Source: Anatilimnocola floriformis (GTDB taxonomy: Bacteria > Planctomycetota > Planctomycetia > Pirellulales > Pirellulaceae). Taken from it: a DNA stretch of 64,000 bases. Numbering within the stretch: the stretch's first letter is position 1; every line of letters starts with the position of its first letter. The position numbers and the translations under genes are program-made. Of this stretch, positions 43,447 through 51,326 are shown piece after piece. The notes under the pieces were generated by a model. The model saw only the letters and a program-made list of their open reading frames with translations. It did no database searches and had not been told where the DNA came from. The stretch lies in the NCBI RefSeq assembly GCF_024256385.1, contig NZ_JAMLFW010000001.1, positions 1,798,001 through 1,862,000 on the forward strand. Reading direction: 5' to 3'.

Positions 43447-44433
43447 GTGTTCAAAATCCGGATCGCAACATTTTTTTGCCTGGTGCTAGTTTCTTGCGTC
43501 ATCACTAGTGCGCAAGATAGCGACAAACCACTCCCTTCCTGGAAGGCCAGTCCCGCCCGGACGGCGATCCTCGATTTCGTCGCTTGCGCGATCAATCCTG
43601 ACTGCGGTAGTTTCATTCCGCCAGCGGAACGGATTGCTGTGTTCGACAACGACGGTACGTTGTGGTGCGAGCAACCGATTTATATTCAGTTTGCTTTTGC
43701 CATCGATCGTGTGGTGGCTCTCGCGCCGCAGCACCCCGAGTGGAAGACCGAACAACCCTTTGCCGCCGCGTTGAACAAGGATCTGAAAGCCGTGGCCGCC
43801 AGTGGCGAGAAAGGTTTGCTGCAGTTGCTCGCTGCGACGCACGCGGGGATGACGACCGAGGAATTCGATCAAACGGTCAAGGAATGGTTCAAGACAGCGA
43901 AGCATCCGCTTTACAAACGGCCGTACACCGAGCTGGTTTATCTGCCGATGGTCGAATTGCTCGAGTACCTGCGCGACAACGGCTTTAAGACGTACATCGT
44001 TTCCGGCGGCGGCATCGAATTCATGCGGGCCGTTACTGAGGAGATCTACGGCATACCGCCGGAGCAAGTGATCGGCAGCAGCGGCAAGTTGAAGTACGAA
44101 CTCAAAGACGATAAGCCGGTGTTGATGCGGCTCGCTGAAATTGATTTCAATGACGACAATGCGGGCAAGCCGGTTGCCATTCAGAAATTCATCGGTCGAC
44201 GACCGGTCCTCGCCTTTGGCAACTCCGATGGCGACTACGAAATGCTCCGCTGGGTGACAGCGGGCAAAGGGCCGAGGCTCGGTCTGATCGTGCATCACAC
44301 CGATGCGGTTCGCGAAGTAGCCTACGATCGCGATTCGCCCATCGGGCGGCTCGATCGGGCGCTGACGGAAGCTCCCGATCGAGGCTGGCAAGTCGTTGAT
44401 ATGAAGCGCGACTGGTCGGCAGTATTTAAATAG
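43447..44433 (+). CDS. HAD-superfamily phosphatase lipoprotein
   Basis: A 328-residue protein from GTG 43447, supported by GGAG five bases upstream; the longer frame to 43390 overlaps the sulfatase. The lipobox LVSC puts the acylated Cys at residue 17. HAD motifs are VFDNDGTLW (motif I, Asp nucleophile), TYIVSGGG (motif II) and LAFGNSDGDYEML (motif IV), resembling phosphoserine-phosphatase-like enzymes. It is probably an exported phosphomonoesterase; the substrate is unknown. It lies 31 bases after the sulfatase stop and may be co-transcribed. It is convergent with the DUF1573 gene. Confidence 0.88.
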   Translation: MFKIRIATFFCLVLVSCVITSAQDSDKPLPSWKASPARTAILDFVACAINPDCGSFIPPAERIAVFDNDGTLWCEQPIYIQFAFAIDRVVALAPQHPEWKTEQPFAAALNKDLKAVAASGEKGLLQLLAATHAGMTTEEFDQTVKEWFKTAKHPLYKRPYTELVYLPMVELLEYLRDNGFKTYIVSGGGIEFMRAVTEEIYGIPPEQVIGSSGKLKYELKDDKPVLMRLAEIDFNDDNAGKPVAIQKFIGRRPVLAFGNSDGDYEMLRWVTAGKGPRLGLIVHHTDAVREVAYDRDSPIGRLDRALTEAPDRGWQVVDMKRDWSAVFK

Positions 44434-44446
44434 CCGTTTAAGTCAC

Positions 44447-45541
44447 TTACCGCTGCAGGTCATCCACCCGCAGGGCATTCTGATTGCCCGCTGGTGCAGC
44501 GGGAGCACCCATCGCGCGGATCGTACCGCGGGCCAGGCACTTCGTAACACCGCCCGCGGGGAGATCGGTTTCGATCTCGATTACCTGTTGCACTTCACCG
44601 GTCATTTGACCAGCCGTGAAGGTCACGGGGACGAGATGCACGGTTTTGGCCTGGTCGTTGGTCTTGAATTGGAAGGCTTCGCCATCGCAACGGACGCCCG
44701 TGATCTTGAACGGCGTCTTGGCCCTCACGACGAGTTGCTTCGTCACGGTGCTGCCGGGCTCCAGCACACCGAGAAAGAGCGCACTCGGGCTGACCGTCAG
44801 CGGCGGCAACACTTTGCCTTCGACCGTGAGCGGCACGGTGGGAATGTTGCGATCGTCGGTGACCAACGTCAGCGTATCGTTGATAAAGCCGGCCGGCGCA
44901 TCGGGCTTCACTTTGACGGTCATTTGATAAACCGTTTTGCCCGCAGTGCGATTGGCATTGCTCAATTCGACTTCGAGGTGTTCATTGGCGCTGCGAACAT
45001 CGGTGATGTTCCAGTTCGAGCGGCCGTAAAACGTCACGGCCACTTGCTGCTGCACGGCGGTCCCTTGCACGACATCGCCGAAGACAACGGAGCCGGGCTG
45101 GAAGTCGACATCGTTATGAATGTATCCCGAAACGGTCAGCTGCACCTCGGCGCGGAAGGGGCGATCGATGACGACAGTAATCGTCGAGTTCCGCTGTCCT
45201 TGGAACGACTTGGTGTTGAACGTGGTGACGATCGAGCCCTTTTCCCAGGTCTTCAGCGTTTGCTTGGTAATGCTGGGCGTGGTGCAGCCGCAGCTGCTCC
45301 GGACCTCGGCAATGTGCACGTCTTCTTCGTACGTGTTTTGGATCTCGAAGGCGAATTCGGTTTTCGCACCGTGGGCGACATGCCCGAAGTTGTGCGAGGT
45401 CACGGTAAACATCTTCTGCGCCCAGTCTTTGGCTTCAACTGTACCGCAGAAACAGAATGCCAGCAGCGTGCAACCCGCCAGCAGGGCTCGTCGCCCGGCC
45501 CGCGTGTTGGCTTGCTGTGTGCCTGTCAGGTTGCGAATCAT
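44447..45541 (-). CDS. DUF1573-family exported protein
   Basis: A 364-residue protein from the ATG at 45541; the start is fixed by AGGAG five bases upstream, while the frame to 45664 is unrelated leader. A signal peptide (ALLAGCTLLAFCFCGTVEA) precedes DUF1573 repeats: HNFGHVAHGAKTEFAFEIQN with SSCGCTTPSI is the diagnostic first repeat. Two or three further immunoglobulin-like segments follow (FGDVVQGTAVQQQVAVTF, FLGVLEPGSTVTKQLVVRA). The domain is widespread in Bacteroidota and Planctomycetota envelope proteins; function is unknown. It is divergently transcribed from the NHLRC2-like gene. Confidence 0.88.
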   Translation of the reverse strand: MIRNLTGTQQANTRAGRRALLAGCTLLAFCFCGTVEAKDWAQKMFTVTSHNFGHVAHGAKTEFAFEIQNTYEEDVHIAEVRSSCGCTTPSITKQTLKTWEKGSIVTTFNTKSFQGQRNSTITVVIDRPFRAEVQLTVSGYIHNDVDFQPGSVVFGDVVQGTAVQQQVAVTFYGRSNWNITDVRSANEHLEVELSNANRTAGKTVYQMTVKVKPDAPAGFINDTLTLVTDDRNIPTVPLTVEGKVLPPLTVSPSALFLGVLEPGSTVTKQLVVRAKTPFKITGVRCDGEAFQFKTNDQAKTVHLVPVTFTAGQMTGEVQQVIEIETDLPAGGVTKCLARGTIRAMGAPAAPAGNQNALRVDDLQR

Positions 45542-45986
45542 GTATCTCCTCCGCTGTTCGCCGCGCTCCATCCACGGATGAGGCGGGCAGCACAGTGGCC
45601 CTACCTTGGATTCTCTGTCTAGCTTATCGCCGATGCAATTACCGGTTGCCAGCATCGGCCTCAATCGGCGCCCCTACGGCGCGCATCGAGATGCCGCATG
45701 GATAAGTATTCGGCCAGTCGCCGAGCGGGCTGCAAGACTTTTTCACGGGCGGTATAAGTGAGATAGGACAGGTAAAGTTTGCGGGCAGATTGTTTGGAAC
45801 TGGGCCTGCTGTCACGATTGCTATCGTGAGAACCATCTGTTTTAGTCGCCCGGCTCGTCGGACCGGCAGGAACCGTTTTCGCGGTACACTTCCGCCGATC
45901 CGTGGGGTACGATGTTAGCCGCCGTTGTCCCTGTCGCTATTCAAGCGCAGTCAGCGGCGGATGATCTGCAGGTTGAAGGAGTGGTT
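45542..45986. other. Divergent intergenic region with an inverted repeat
   Basis: The 445 bases between the DUF1573 and NHL/thioredoxin genes hold no supported coding region. A 7-4-7 inverted repeat at 45812-45829 (TCACGAT, loop, ATCGTGA) is a candidate operator for either gene. No convincing sigma-70 boxes were found. Confidence 0.4.
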
Positions 45987-48251
45987 ATGAGTTTGGCATT
46001 CGTTGGTCGCGGGTCTTTTCTAACGCTGGCCATGGTGATGATTGCTGCGGTAATCATTGGCGGATCTGGATGCATCAATGAGTCGACCCAGCCAAAGTTC
46101 AAGCCGGTCGCCGAGGTCAACAACACGGCTGCCGTCACCGAACCGGCCATGAGCGACAGCAACCCGGCGAACGAAGAGACTCCCGCCGCGACGGAAAAGC
46201 CCGGTGACAAAGAAGTCGCCGTGCAAGCACCAGCCGAAGCCGGTAAGGATCATCCCTTCCGCCGCAAGCTCGAAGCCCCCGATTTTCCCCGGGGGATGGA
46301 ATGGATCAACACCCGTCCTCTCGCGAAGAAGGATCTCAAGGGGAAGTTCGTTCTCCTCGACTTCTGGACCTATTGCTGCATCAACTGCATGCACATTCTG
46401 CCGGAGCTGAAGAAGCTCGAAAAACAGTTCCCTAACGAACTGGTAGTCATCGGCGTACACTCGGCCAAGTTCGACACCGAGAAGGATAAGGACAACATTC
46501 TCGCTGCCGTACTCCGTTACGAAATTCAGCATCCCGTGGTGAATGATCACGAACACGCCATCTGGGATACCTTTGGCATCAACAGCTGGCCGACCGCGCT
46601 CCTCATCGATCCCGAGGGGAATGCCGTGTGGGGCCGCAGTGGCGAGTTCAAAGTCGACGACGTTGCCGAAGTGCTGAAGATGGCCATTCCTTACTATAAG
46701 GAACACAAGCTGCTCGACGACGCCAAGCCCTTCCCGCTCGATCTGGAAGCTGGCAAGCAAGCCGAAACGCCGCTGCGTTTCCCAGGTAAGATCCTCGCCG
46801 ATGAAAAGAACGGTCGGCTCTTCATTTCCGACAGCAACCACAATCGGATCGTGATCACCGATCTCGATGGCAAGCTGCTCGACGTCATCGGCAGCGGTGC
46901 GATTGGCGCTAAGGATGGTTCGTTCGCCCAGGCCCAGTTCGATCATCCACAAGGTTGCGCGCTGCAGGGGAACACGCTTTACATCGCGGACACCGAGAAC
47001 CACACGCTTCGCAAAGCCGATCTGCAAGAGAAGACTGTGGTCACGATCGCTGGCATTGGTCAACAAGCGAAGCACGCCTGGCCCGGCTTGGAAGAGTTCC
47101 GCCTGACCGGCGCTCTGCCGGAACGGTGGGCTGGCCCGACGAAGACCACTGCGCTCAACAGCCCGTGGGATTTGTGGATTCATGACAAAAAGTTGTTCAT
47201 CGCCATGGCCGGGCCCCATCAGATTTGGGTCATGCCGCTTGATGAATCCGAGATCGGTCCCTATGCCGGGAACGGCCGTGAGGACATCGTCGATGGCAAA
47301 CTTATTCCGCCCACTCCTTACGAAGGTGGCTTCAGCTCGTTTGCCCAGCCCAGCGGTCTGACGAGTGATGGCAAGTGGCTGTACGTCGCCGATAGCGAAG
47401 GGAGCTCGATTCGCGCGGTGCCGTTTGATCGCAAGCAGGAAGTTCGCACCGTCGTTGGTTCTGAAAACCTTCCGGGCGGCCGCTTGTTCGCCTTCGGCGA
47501 TATCGATGGACCCAAAGAGACTGCCAAGCTACAGCACGCCCTCGGCGTGACGTATCTCGACGGCAAGATTTATGTCACCGACACCTATAACAACAAGGTG
47601 AAGGTGGTCGATGCCAAAACGGGCGAAACCACCACGCTCGCTGGCACCGGCAAGCCTGGGAAAACCGACGAGCCGGCGATGTTCGACGAACCGGCCGGCA
47701 TCGCGAGCGTCAAAGGCAAACTCTACATCGCCGATACCAACAATCACCTGATCCGTACGATCGACCTGGATTCGAAGAAAGTCGGCACACTCACGATCAG
47801 TGGGCTCACGCCGCCCGGTGCGACGAAGGTGACGGTCGACAAGAAGCCCTCGTTCAAAGGTGCTCTGGCCGAAGCGGCCCCAGCCGCCACGCTGAAGGCC
47901 GACAACGGTGAGATCAAGGTAAAGGTTGACTTGAAATACCCAGTCGGTTGGAAGATCAACAAGCTGGCCCCGATGTCTTACTGGGTCGATTCCGCCAAAC
48001 CGGCCGGCCCTGTGAATCGCGCCGCCTTCGGCAAAAAGAAGCTGGCCGATCCTGTCGCCACTTTCGATGTCATTCTGCCGGTGGCTGGCGCGGGCGAGGA
48101 TGAAATCAGCGTCTCGCTGAATTACTATTATTGTCAGGACGCGGACGAAGGAGTCTGCAAGATCGGCTCGGTGGTTTTCACCCTGCCGCTCAAGATCGCC
48201 GACGATGCGAAGGAAAGCACGGTCACGATTTCGCACGCGATTCCTGAATAA
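45987..48251 (+). CDS. NHLRC2-like thioredoxin-domain/NHL-propeller lipoprotein
   Basis: A 754-residue protein from the ATG at 45987 (AGGAG at 45977-45981). An N-terminal hydrophobic segment ends at GGSGC (Cys29), a possible lipobox, and a Glu/Pro/Ala-rich linker follows. The thioredoxin-like domain has WTYCCINCMHILPELKKLEK, with the redox pair C131 and C134. A six-bladed NHL propeller occupies about residues 250-600 (FISDSNHNRIVITDLDGKLL, LYIADTENHTLRKA, LYIADTNNHLIRTID). The C-terminal beta domain ends with CQDADEGVCKIGSVVFTLPL. This is the domain order of NHLRC2. A role in envelope thiol chemistry is inferred. Confidence 0.88.
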   Translation: MSLAFVGRGSFLTLAMVMIAAVIIGGSGCINESTQPKFKPVAEVNNTAAVTEPAMSDSNPANEETPAATEKPGDKEVAVQAPAEAGKDHPFRRKLEAPDFPRGMEWINTRPLAKKDLKGKFVLLDFWTYCCINCMHILPELKKLEKQFPNELVVIGVHSAKFDTEKDKDNILAAVLRYEIQHPVVNDHEHAIWDTFGINSWPTALLIDPEGNAVWGRSGEFKVDDVAEVLKMAIPYYKEHKLLDDAKPFPLDLEAGKQAETPLRFPGKILADEKNGRLFISDSNHNRIVITDLDGKLLDVIGSGAIGAKDGSFAQAQFDHPQGCALQGNTLYIADTENHTLRKADLQEKTVVTIAGIGQQAKHAWPGLEEFRLTGALPERWAGPTKTTALNSPWDLWIHDKKLFIAMAGPHQIWVMPLDESEIGPYAGNGREDIVDGKLIPPTPYEGGFSSFAQPSGLTSDGKWLYVADSEGSSIRAVPFDRKQEVRTVVGSENLPGGRLFAFGDIDGPKETAKLQHALGVTYLDGKIYVTDTYNNKVKVVDAKTGETTTLAGTGKPGKTDEPAMFDEPAGIASVKGKLYIADTNNHLIRTIDLDSKKVGTLTISGLTPPGATKVTVDKKPSFKGALAEAAPAATLKADNGEIKVKVDLKYPVGWKINKLAPMSYWVDSAKPAGPVNRAAFGKKKLADPVATFDVILPVAGAGEDEISVSLNYYYCQDADEGVCKIGSVVFTLPLKIADDAKESTVTISHAIPE

Positions 48252-48262
48252 TGCTTTTCAAA

Positions 48263-48290
48263 CTGCAATCTGCCATCTGAGATCTGCAAT
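48263..48290. repeat. Dispersed 28-bp intergenic repeat, copy B
   Basis: Inverted relative to copy A at 1501-1528 on the map, but in the same orientation relative to the downstream gene. It ends three bases before the GTG of moxR; 24 of 28 positions agree. Confidence 0.55.
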
Positions 48291-48293
48291 CCA

Positions 48294-49274
48294 GTGATCG
48301 ACGTCAACGGCGCTGCCAAAAAGATCATCGCCAACGTCGAACAGGCGATCGTTGGCAAACGCCAGCAACTAGTGCTCGCTCTGTGCGCTTGGCTCTGCGA
48401 AGGACATATCCTCCTCGAGGATGTGCCCGGCGTTGCCAAAACGATGCTGGCCCGCGCATTGGCCCGCAGCGTCGGCTGTTCCTTCAAACGGATTCAATGC
48501 ACGCCCGATTTGTTGCCTGGTGACGTGACTGGCGCATCGATTTTCAATCCGAAGACGACGGATTTTGAATTCCGCGCTGGTCCGCTCTTTGCCCAGGTTG
48601 TGCTCGCCGACGAAATTAACCGCACCACGCCGTGAACGCAGGCAGCTCTCCTCGAAGCGATGGCCGAGAGTCGTGTGACGGTTGATGGTGTGACTCATAA
48701 ACTCGGGCCGCCATTTCTGGTCATCGCCACGCAGAACCCCGTCGATCATGAAGGGACCTTCCCGTTGCCGGAGGCGCAGCTCGACCGCTTCCTGATGAAG
48801 TTCAGTCTCGGTTATCCCGCGCTCGAAGAAGAACTGAAGATGCTTGAGATGCTGCAGCACAAGCATCCCATCGATGCGCTGCAGCCAGCCGTCTCGGCAG
48901 AGGAAATCGTCGCTTGTCAGCAAGCAGTGCGCAACATTTACGTCGATGACAAGGTCCGCCGTTACCTGATGCAGATCGTGCATGACACGCGCACTCACGA
49001 AGATGTGGCCCTTGGCGGCAGTCCGCGGGCTTCGATCGCGCTCTTTCGTTGCTCGCAGGCTATGGCTGCACTGCGCGGACGAAACTACGTGCTGCCTGAT
49101 GATGTGAAACGCGTCGCGGCCGCGGTTCTGACGCATCGCGTGATTGTGAAACCGGAGAGTCGGCTCCGCAAAGTGACTGCGGCCAAACTGGTCGAAGAGA
49201 TCGTGGCCGAGATCGCTGTTCCAGTGCTGGAAGATCCGAAGACGACGGACAAGCTGGCCGAGAAAATCACATGA
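48294..49274 (+). pseudogene. MoxR-family AAA+ ATPase interrupted by an in-frame TGA
   Basis: The frame would code a 326-residue MoxR ATPase but has TGA at 48633-48635 (codon 114). Before it are Walker A ([11 protein letters not shown]), the pore/sensor region [14 protein letters not shown] and Walker B ([12 protein letters not shown]). After it, in the same frame, come [42 protein letters not shown] and the lid domain, with no frameshift. MoxR proteins usually read RTPPKTQ or RTTPRTQ here, so CGA to TGA is the simplest explanation. A restart at ATG 48660 would give 204 residues lacking the nucleotide site. The stop overlaps DUF58 by ATGA. An assembly error or stop readthrough are the alternatives. 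Confidence 0.85.
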
Positions 49275-50578
49275 TCTGGCCAGCCGCGATCGTGCTGATT
49301 CTGATCATCGCGCTGATCTTTCGGCTCGGGCTGTTGATGTATGCGATGTACACGTTGCTCGGTGTGCTGCTGCTGAGTCGCTATCTCACGCATCGTTGGG
49401 CAGCATCGTTGCAGGCCACGCGCGAGTGCAACCGCTTGGCCGCCGAAGAGGGTGACGAAATCGCGGTCATTATCACCATCGAAAACACCGGCAACCTGCC
49501 TATTCCCTGGGTGATGGTCGAAGACCTGATTCCGCGTGAAGCACTCGTGTATTTGCCGCCGCGACTTGGCGTAACCGGCCCGCGGATGAAGCTCACGCAT
49601 CTTTGGCCGCGGAGCAAACGGGCGATCCGCTATCAGCTGAAGTGCAACCGTCGCGGCTACTATCAGCTCGGGCCGCTCGTTCTGGAGACTGGCGACCTGT
49701 TCGGCCTGCATCGGCAGTTTCGCGTTCTCACCGAACCACAGTTCCTACTCGTCATGCCCGAGGTCATACCGCTGACCGGCTACGCCATCTCTTCGAAGCG
49801 GCCCATTGGCGAAGTCCGCATGACCTATCGCCTGTATGAGGACCCGACGAGGATCAGTGGCGTGCGGGCTTATCAGGAAGGGGACTCGCTGAATCGCATT
49901 CATTGGCGAGCAACCGCGCGGACCGGCGTGCTGCACAGCAAGATTTATGAACCATCAACCGTTGCCGGCACGACGATCTTGCTCGACTTTCACAAGGACT
50001 CGCATGAGCAGCGTCACGAACCTCGGCGCAGCGAACTCGCCATCACTGCCGCTGCCTCGATCGCGAATGCCGTGACGCTGATGGGACAGCAAGTCGGCAT
50101 GATTACCAACGGTCGCGATGCTGCCGATCGCATCCGCACTGAAGGCTGGGCCAGCGACTGGCGAACGCGCGAATCGGCCCAAGTCGCTGCCGGCGTCCGC
50201 GAAACCAGCGATCGCCTGCGGCCCATCGTCATCGGCACTCGGCGCGGTGGTGATCAACTGACACAGATTCTGGAAATGCTCGCCCGCCTCGAACTTACCG
50301 ACGGCTTGTCGCTGACGCAAACGATCCTGGAAACCTCCTCGCGCATGCCCCGCGACGCGACGGTCATCGCTATACTCGCGCAGGTCACTTCCGAGATTGC
50401 CATCGCACTCGGCATGCTCCGGCGTCGCGGTTTGGTCGTCGTGGCGATTCTCAACATCTTCGACATCACGGGATTTGCCGACGCCGCCGGACCGCTCATT
50501 GCCGAAGGGATTGAAACGCGACAGTTGGAGAGCGAGGAATCGGTGGCGGAGATTTGTGCAGCTTATTGGCTGCGGTGA
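49271..50578 (+). CDS. DUF58-family protein
   Basis: A 435-residue protein overlapping moxR by four bases. Two N-terminal membrane helices ([20 protein letters not shown]) precede a beta-rich region ([20 protein letters not shown]). The DUF58 signature [20 protein letters not shown] is near residues 196-215, followed by a von-Willebrand-like fold ([13 protein letters not shown]). DUF58 proteins are encoded with MoxR ATPases in nearly all bacteria and are thought to be clients of MoxR chaperone activity. It is intact although its MoxR partner gene is interrupted. Confidence 0.92.
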   Translation: MIWPAAIVLILIIALIFRLGLLMYAMYTLLGVLLLSRYLTHRWAASLQATRECNRLAAEEGDEIAVIITIENTGNLPIPWVMVEDLIPREALVYLPPRLGVTGPRMKLTHLWPRSKRAIRYQLKCNRRGYYQLGPLVLETGDLFGLHRQFRVLTEPQFLLVMPEVIPLTGYAISSKRPIGEVRMTYRLYEDPTRISGVRAYQEGDSLNRIHWRATARTGVLHSKIYEPSTVAGTTILLDFHKDSHEQRHEPRRSELAITAAASIANAVTLMGQQVGMITNGRDAADRIRTEGWASDWRTRESAQVAAGVRETSDRLRPIVIGTRRGGDQLTQILEMLARLELTDGLSLTQTILETSSRMPRDATVIAILAQVTSEIAIALGMLRRRGLVVVAILNIFDITGFADAAGPLIAEGIETRQLESEESVAEICAAYWLR

Positions 50579-50581
50579 TTA

Positions 50582-50619
50582 TTTCATTATTCTCATGAAA
50601 TTCGAGTAGAATGATGAAA
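50582..50619. promoter_or_regulatory. Imperfect inverted repeat in an AT-rich spacer before the nucleotidyltransferase gene
   Basis: Arms TTTCATTATTCT (50582-50593) and AGAATGATGAAA (50608-50619) match at 11 of 12 positions around 14 bases. The spacer is much more AT-rich than the surroundings. It lies 16 bases before the nucleotidyltransferase ATG, where an autoregulatory operator would be expected; it could instead be a hairpin ending the DUF58 transcript. Confidence 0.4.
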
Positions 50620-50635
50620 TCGAAATCGGTGCAGA

Positions 50636-51124
50636 ATGAATATTGACCATGTTTTGCAGACTTTTAACGACTGTGGCGTACGGTACATGCTGATCGGAGG
50701 GATGAATTTCGCGCTCCGTCATCAACCTTATACGACGTACGATATTGATCTCTGGATAGAGGATTCGGATGAAAACGTCGTTGCATGCGATACGGCATTG
50801 GCAAAGTGGGGCCGTACCGATTCCGAATGGGATTTAACACGAAACCTACCGCCGAATTGGCTGCGTACGCAGGGCGTCTTCTCGCTACATTCACCTCACG
50901 GTGCCATTGACATATTTCGAGCTGTAAAGGGGCTCGGTGAATGGGAGGACAGCTTCGGTCGCTCCATCCAGGAGAAAACAAATAGCGGAAGTGTTTATCA
51001 AGGGCTCGGTGACGACGATATGATTCGTTGCCAACTGGCACTTGATGCTTCTCATCGAAAGGTGGATCGGGTCAGAGTCATACAGGCGAAGTTGCAAAAT
51101 AAGGGTAATGAAAATGACGCCTGA
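50636..51124 (+). CDS. AbiEii-like nucleotidyltransferase
   Basis: A 162-residue protein with the minimal nucleotidyltransferase core: YMLIGGMNFALRHQPYTTYD gives GG at residues 21-22, then the catalytic pair D36 and D38 in YDIDLWIED. Conserved downstream features are FSLHSPHGAIDIF and a basic C-terminal helix (LALDASHRKVDRVRVI). It resembles AbiEii/MNT-type proteins and the DUF6036 group used in toxin-antitoxin and abortive-infection modules, or solitary proteins of unknown role. Codon usage and AT content are lower in G and C than the neighbours. It overlaps the next small gene by 17 bases. Confidence 0.75.
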   Translation: MNIDHVLQTFNDCGVRYMLIGGMNFALRHQPYTTYDIDLWIEDSDENVVACDTALAKWGRTDSEWDLTRNLPPNWLRTQGVFSLHSPHGAIDIFRAVKGLGEWEDSFGRSIQEKTNSGSVYQGLGDDDMIRCQLALDASHRKVDRVRVIQAKLQNKGNENDA

Positions 51125-51317
51125 CCAGGCAACCGATCTCGTTCAGCATGAAGCGGAGAAACGAAATCGCCACGTCAGCCCAGAAATGCGTTGGCAACAG
51201 TTTCAAGCACTCTGCGCCTGGCTTGATTCGCAACAGCCAGTGCCACGTAACAGTCGCGCAGGTTGTTTGGCGGCTGCGGCGAGACGCGAAAAGGCAGATC
51301 AGAAGTCGACGGAGTAG
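51108..51317 (+). CDS. Small protein overlapping the nucleotidyltransferase
   Basis: A 69-residue, highly charged, mostly helical protein (MKMTPDQATDLVQHEAEKRN, then SPEMRWQQFQALCAWLD). The start at 51108 has AAGGG just upstream; ATG 51114 is the alternative. Overlap with the upstream gene by 17 bases in another frame suggests translational coupling, as in toxin-antitoxin pairs. No DNA-binding motif is obvious. Whether it is an antitoxin, an adaptor or an unrelated small protein is open. Confidence 0.5.
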   Translation: MKMTPDQATDLVQHEAEKRNRHVSPEMRWQQFQALCAWLDSQQPVPRNSRAGCLAAAARREKADQKSTE

Positions 51318-51326
51318 ACCAGCATC

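Noticed and set aside
44588-45622. 344-codon plus-strand frame across the DUF1573 gene
   Set aside because: Opposite strand to a well-supported protein with AGGAG and a signal peptide; composition is Arg/His/Gly-rich, as typical of shadows.
48633-48635. TGA in moxR as selenocysteine or reassigned Trp
   Set aside because: The site normally holds Lys or Arg, not Cys or Trp, and nearby genes end normally with TGA. A point nonsense change is simpler; no selenocysteine insertion element can be claimed.
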